Position numbers and translations under genes: made by a program
Shown here: piece by piece, positions 6,871 to 7,879 of the stretch
Position numbering within the stretch: position 1 is the first letter of the stretch
Layout: each line of letters starts with the position of its first letter
DNA from: Treponema sp.
Lineage (GTDB): Bacteria > Spirochaetota > Spirochaetia > Treponematales > Breznakiellaceae
Reading direction: 5' to 3'
Length of the DNA: 7,879 nt
NCBI GenBank assembly: GCA_031278755.1
Contig: JAITJV010000263.1
Coordinates: 1-7,879 of the forward strand
Notes under the pieces: generated by a model
What the model was told of the DNA's origin: nothing
Seen by the model: only the letters and a program-made list of their open reading frames with translations
Database searches by the model: none

Positions 6871-6876
6871 CCTCTT
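6871..6876 (-). promoter_or_regulatory. Ribosome binding site of the ABC exporter remnant
   Basis: AAGAGG on the minus strand ends six bases before the ATG at 6864. It supports that ATG as the original start of the broken exporter gene. Confidence 0.5.
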
Positions 6877-6892
6877 GTATGTGTGGTTTTGA

Positions 6893-6950
6893 GGGACGCC
6901 CACACCGGCTATGCTATGTTATGCGGAAAAATTACGCCTGCGGGACGCCC
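6893..6950. repeat. Pair of 9-bp direct repeats (GGGACGCCC)
   Basis: GGGACGCCC occurs at 6893-6901 and 6942-6950, 49 bases apart, just upstream of the exporter remnant. The first copy sits in the loop of a small stem (GTGTGG / CCACAC, 6881-6905). This could be an operator pair, the edges of a short repeat, or chance. Confidence 0.45.
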
Positions 6951-6993
6951 TTTGCCTTGTTGATGATGGTTGAATTTTATAGTTTACTTTCAT
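6919..6993 (-). other. 24-codon ORF with strong ribosome site, possible gene stub
   Basis: On the minus strand GGGAGA (7005-7000) lies six bases before an ATG at 6993 that opens a 24-codon frame (MKVNYKIQPSSTRQ..., stop at 6921-6919). A TATACT box (7020-7015) stands upstream as a possible -10, without a good -35. The arginine-rich second half overlaps the GGGACGCCC repeat, so the frame may be the surviving start of a truncated gene. No family is recognised and the product may not exist. Confidence 0.3.
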
Positions 6994-7030
6994 GCAAGGT
7001 CTCCCTTTATGTAGTATACTATCACATATC

Positions 7031-7069
7031 GGAACCTCCGGAAACCCCGGTTGGGTTTCCGGAGGCTCC
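7031..7069. repeat. Long GC-rich hairpin
   Basis: CCTCCGGAAACCC (7035-7047) pairs perfectly with 7053-7065 across the loop CGGTT. After one mismatch, three more pairs extend the stem to 7031-7069. The nearest T-run (7076-7080) is about ten bases away, so it is not a standard terminator. TATC lies on both sides (7027-7030 and 7071-7074). The loop core CCCGGTTGG is the same as in the left hairpin of the 128-bp element. Confidence 0.8.
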
Positions 7070-7168
7070 CTATCATTTTTCTTTGTCAATTTCCACATGC
7101 GCCGGTAATTTCGGCCCTTGACAAAATCTTCGGCTTACGGCATTGTACGCAGATTGACAATTTTTCAT

Positions 7169-7196
7169 TTGAAAACTCTTTTATTGTGAATAATAT
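7169..7196 (+). promoter_or_regulatory. Candidate promoter of dksA
   Basis: TTGAAA (7169-7174), 16 bases, then TAATAT (7191-7196) lies about 80 bases before the dksA start. Alternatives use the perfect -35 hexamers TTGACA at 7118-7123 (with CATTGT at 7141-7146) or 7154-7159 (no good -10 at normal distance). Which is used cannot be decided by eye. Confidence 0.4.
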
Positions 7197-7262
7197 TCCA
7201 TATTTTTGGAAAATAATACATAAAAAAAAGGGGGCTTGCTTCTAATCTTGAAAAAAAGGAAA

Positions 7263-7268
7263 GGGAGG
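7263..7268 (+). promoter_or_regulatory. Ribosome binding site of dksA
   Basis: GGGAGG lies nine bases before the ATG at 7278. It decides in favour of this start over the in-frame candidate at 7236. Confidence 0.8.
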
Positions 7269-7277
7269 ATAAATAGC

Positions 7278-7634
7278 ATGGAACAAACTTTTGTGGAAAA
7301 GATGGACAAGTCCTTGTCCGGTCTCAAGACCGAAATCATCTCAAACCTCCTTGTAAGCAATGAAGATTTCAAGGAAATTGTTGAAGGTATGGATCCCAAG
7401 GATCTTGCGGATATCGCATCTGATGACATAGACAGGAAAATGATTGAAGCCATTGGCTCCCAGGATCTTAAGCGGCTGAGGCTGATCGATTCGGCTCTTA
7501 CCAGAATTCAGCAGGGAAAATACGGCCTGTGCATAAAGTGCGGAAAACATATTCCCCAGGACAGGCTTGAAGCCATTCCCTATGCGCTTATGTGCATTGA
7601 ATGCAAAACCGAAGAGGAGCGGCGGAACAGATAG
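7278..7634 (+). CDS. dksA: TraR/DksA-family RNA polymerase regulator
   Basis: DksA proteins enter the secondary channel of RNA polymerase and, usually with ppGpp, retune rRNA and amino-acid promoters; this 118-residue protein is a short cytosolic member. The C4 zinc finger is C85-x2-C88 and C106-x2-C109 (YGLCIKCGKHIPQDRLEAIP...CIECK), the hallmark of the family. The coiled-coil tip motif DxxDxA is present as D42-L-A-D45-I-A47, matching D71, D74 and A76 of E. coli DksA. Helical, charged arms lie on both sides (residues 5-38 and 48-80). The start was put at ATG 7278 because GGGAGG (7263-7268) is well spaced from it; an upstream in-frame start at 7236 would add 14 basic residues (MLLILKKRKGRINS) without a better site. 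It is shorter than E. coli DksA (151) at the N-terminus. Its stop codon is the first base of a tandem repeat array and no ordinary terminator follows. Confidence 0.9.
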   Translation: MEQTFVEKMDKSLSGLKTEIISNLLVSNEDFKEIVEGMDPKDLADIASDDIDRKMIEAIGSQDLKRLRLIDSALTRIQQGKYGLCIKCGKHIPQDRLEAIPYALMCIECKTEEERRNR

Positions 7635-7720
7635 CCCCGTGCATGCGCCCGCAGGGCGTTTACCGGCGTATGCGGCATGGGCCGGCGCAGACTAAAGCCG
7701 CGGCACGGGCGGTTGCGCGA

Positions 7721-7732
7721 GGGCTTTAGCCC
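7721..7732. repeat. Hairpin of repeat unit 1
   Basis: GGGC TTTA GCCC forms a four-pair stem with loop TTTA. GCGCG upstream and CGCGC downstream could add an outer stem. CTAAAGCC at 7692-7699 can alternatively pair with 7722-7729. Confidence 0.65.
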
Positions 7733-7831
7733 GAGCGGCGCGCCGCCCCGCGCATGCAGCCGCAGGATGTGATACCGTCCGCCCCCAACATGGGCCGGCG
7801 CACAGTAAATGTTACAGATTAGACGTGGTGA

Positions 7832-7849
7832 GACTGGCTTTAGCCAGTC
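7832..7849. repeat. Hairpin of repeat unit 2
   Basis: GACTGGC TTTA GCCAGTC forms a perfect seven-pair stem with the same TTTA loop as unit 1. The pair next to the shared GGC/GCC core is T-A here and G-C in unit 1, so pairing is kept by a double change. Confidence 0.75.
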
Positions 7850-7879
7850 GTTGCGCCGCCCCGTGCATGCGCCCGCAGG

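Larger units (their letters stand above)
6994..7277. other. Intergenic region upstream of dksA
   Basis: This AT-richer stretch, part of the 413-bp gap between the exporter remnant and dksA, holds no convincing gene on either strand. It contains a strong hairpin at 7031-7069, two TTGACA hexamers (7118-7123 and 7154-7159), a TTGAAA/TAATAT promoter candidate, and a small inverted repeat TTCCA...TGGAA near 7197-7212 that could be an operator. Confidence 0.6.
7634..7879. repeat. Tandem array of ~112-bp GC-rich structured units
   Basis: A 22-bp block, GCCCCGTGCATGCGCCCGCA + GG, occurs at 7634-7655 and identically at 7858-7879; a variant with three changes is at 7745-7766. Periods are 111 and 113 bp. 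Inside each full unit there is a second conserved block CATGGGCCGGCGCA (7676-7689 and 7789-7802) and a hairpin core GGCTTTAGCC (7722-7731 and 7836-7845) before a shared end GCGCC. Between these the two units differ strongly. The array starts on the last base of the dksA stop codon and runs out of the window. Short open frames in it differ between units, so coding is unlikely. Confidence 0.88.

Noticed and set aside
7031..7069. Intrinsic terminator
   Set aside because: The stem is strong, but no T-tract follows directly on either strand and no intact gene ends into it.
7634..7879. CRISPR array
   Set aside because: The period is ~112 bp with two conserved blocks per unit and partly structured variable parts. 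Spacers are not of uniform short length, and no cas genes are present.

Overview
The window fits a spirochaete of the genus Treponema or a close relative, probably a host-gut type with moderate to high GC. This is inferred from protein style: an acetate kinase with a Treponema-like C-terminal extension, a short TraR/DksA protein, and a mosaic surface-protein remnant. No rRNA or other taxonomic marker is present, so the genus is not proven. No rRNA, tRNA or CRISPR array was seen.

Layout. (1) 3-1151 (+): acetate kinase lacking its first ~63 residues, which lie outside the window. (2) 1187-4411 (-): a compact unit reading leftwards, with a TIM-barrel sugar isomerase-like protein (4411-3251), a rhamnulokinase-type FGGY kinase (3254-1803, overlapping by ATGA) and a DJ-1/PfpI protein (1750-1187). 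The first two probably isomerise and then phosphorylate a deoxy- or ketose sugar. Its C3 products would feed fermentation that ends with ATP formation by acetate kinase. (3) 4425-6864 (-): a stretch of decayed genes, all on the minus strand. It holds a surface protein fragment (InlB-type repeat plus GLUG-like region), the last ~50 residues of a VapC/PIN toxin, and an ABC exporter that has lost its first membrane helices and is split by a 128-bp insertion. (4) 6865-7277: an AT-richer gap with hairpins, a short direct repeat and promoter-like sequences. (5) 7278-7634 (+): a TraR/DksA-type RNA polymerase regulator. (6) 7634-7879: a GC-rich tandem array of ~112-bp units that begins on the last base of the dksA stop codon and runs off the window.

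Main points of interest. The 128-bp element in the ABC gene (5861-5988) has three consecutive near-perfect hairpins, related terminal inverted repeats and an exact 5-bp target duplication. Deleting it with one duplicate restores the reading frame, so it is a clear MITE-like mobile element. The tandem array after dksA has conserved blocks, variable arms and a hairpin that keeps pairing through a compensatory change between copies, suggesting a selected or mobile structured unit. I see no complete new defence or multi-gene system here. The novelty lies in these small elements and in the unassigned substrate of the isomerase-kinase pair.
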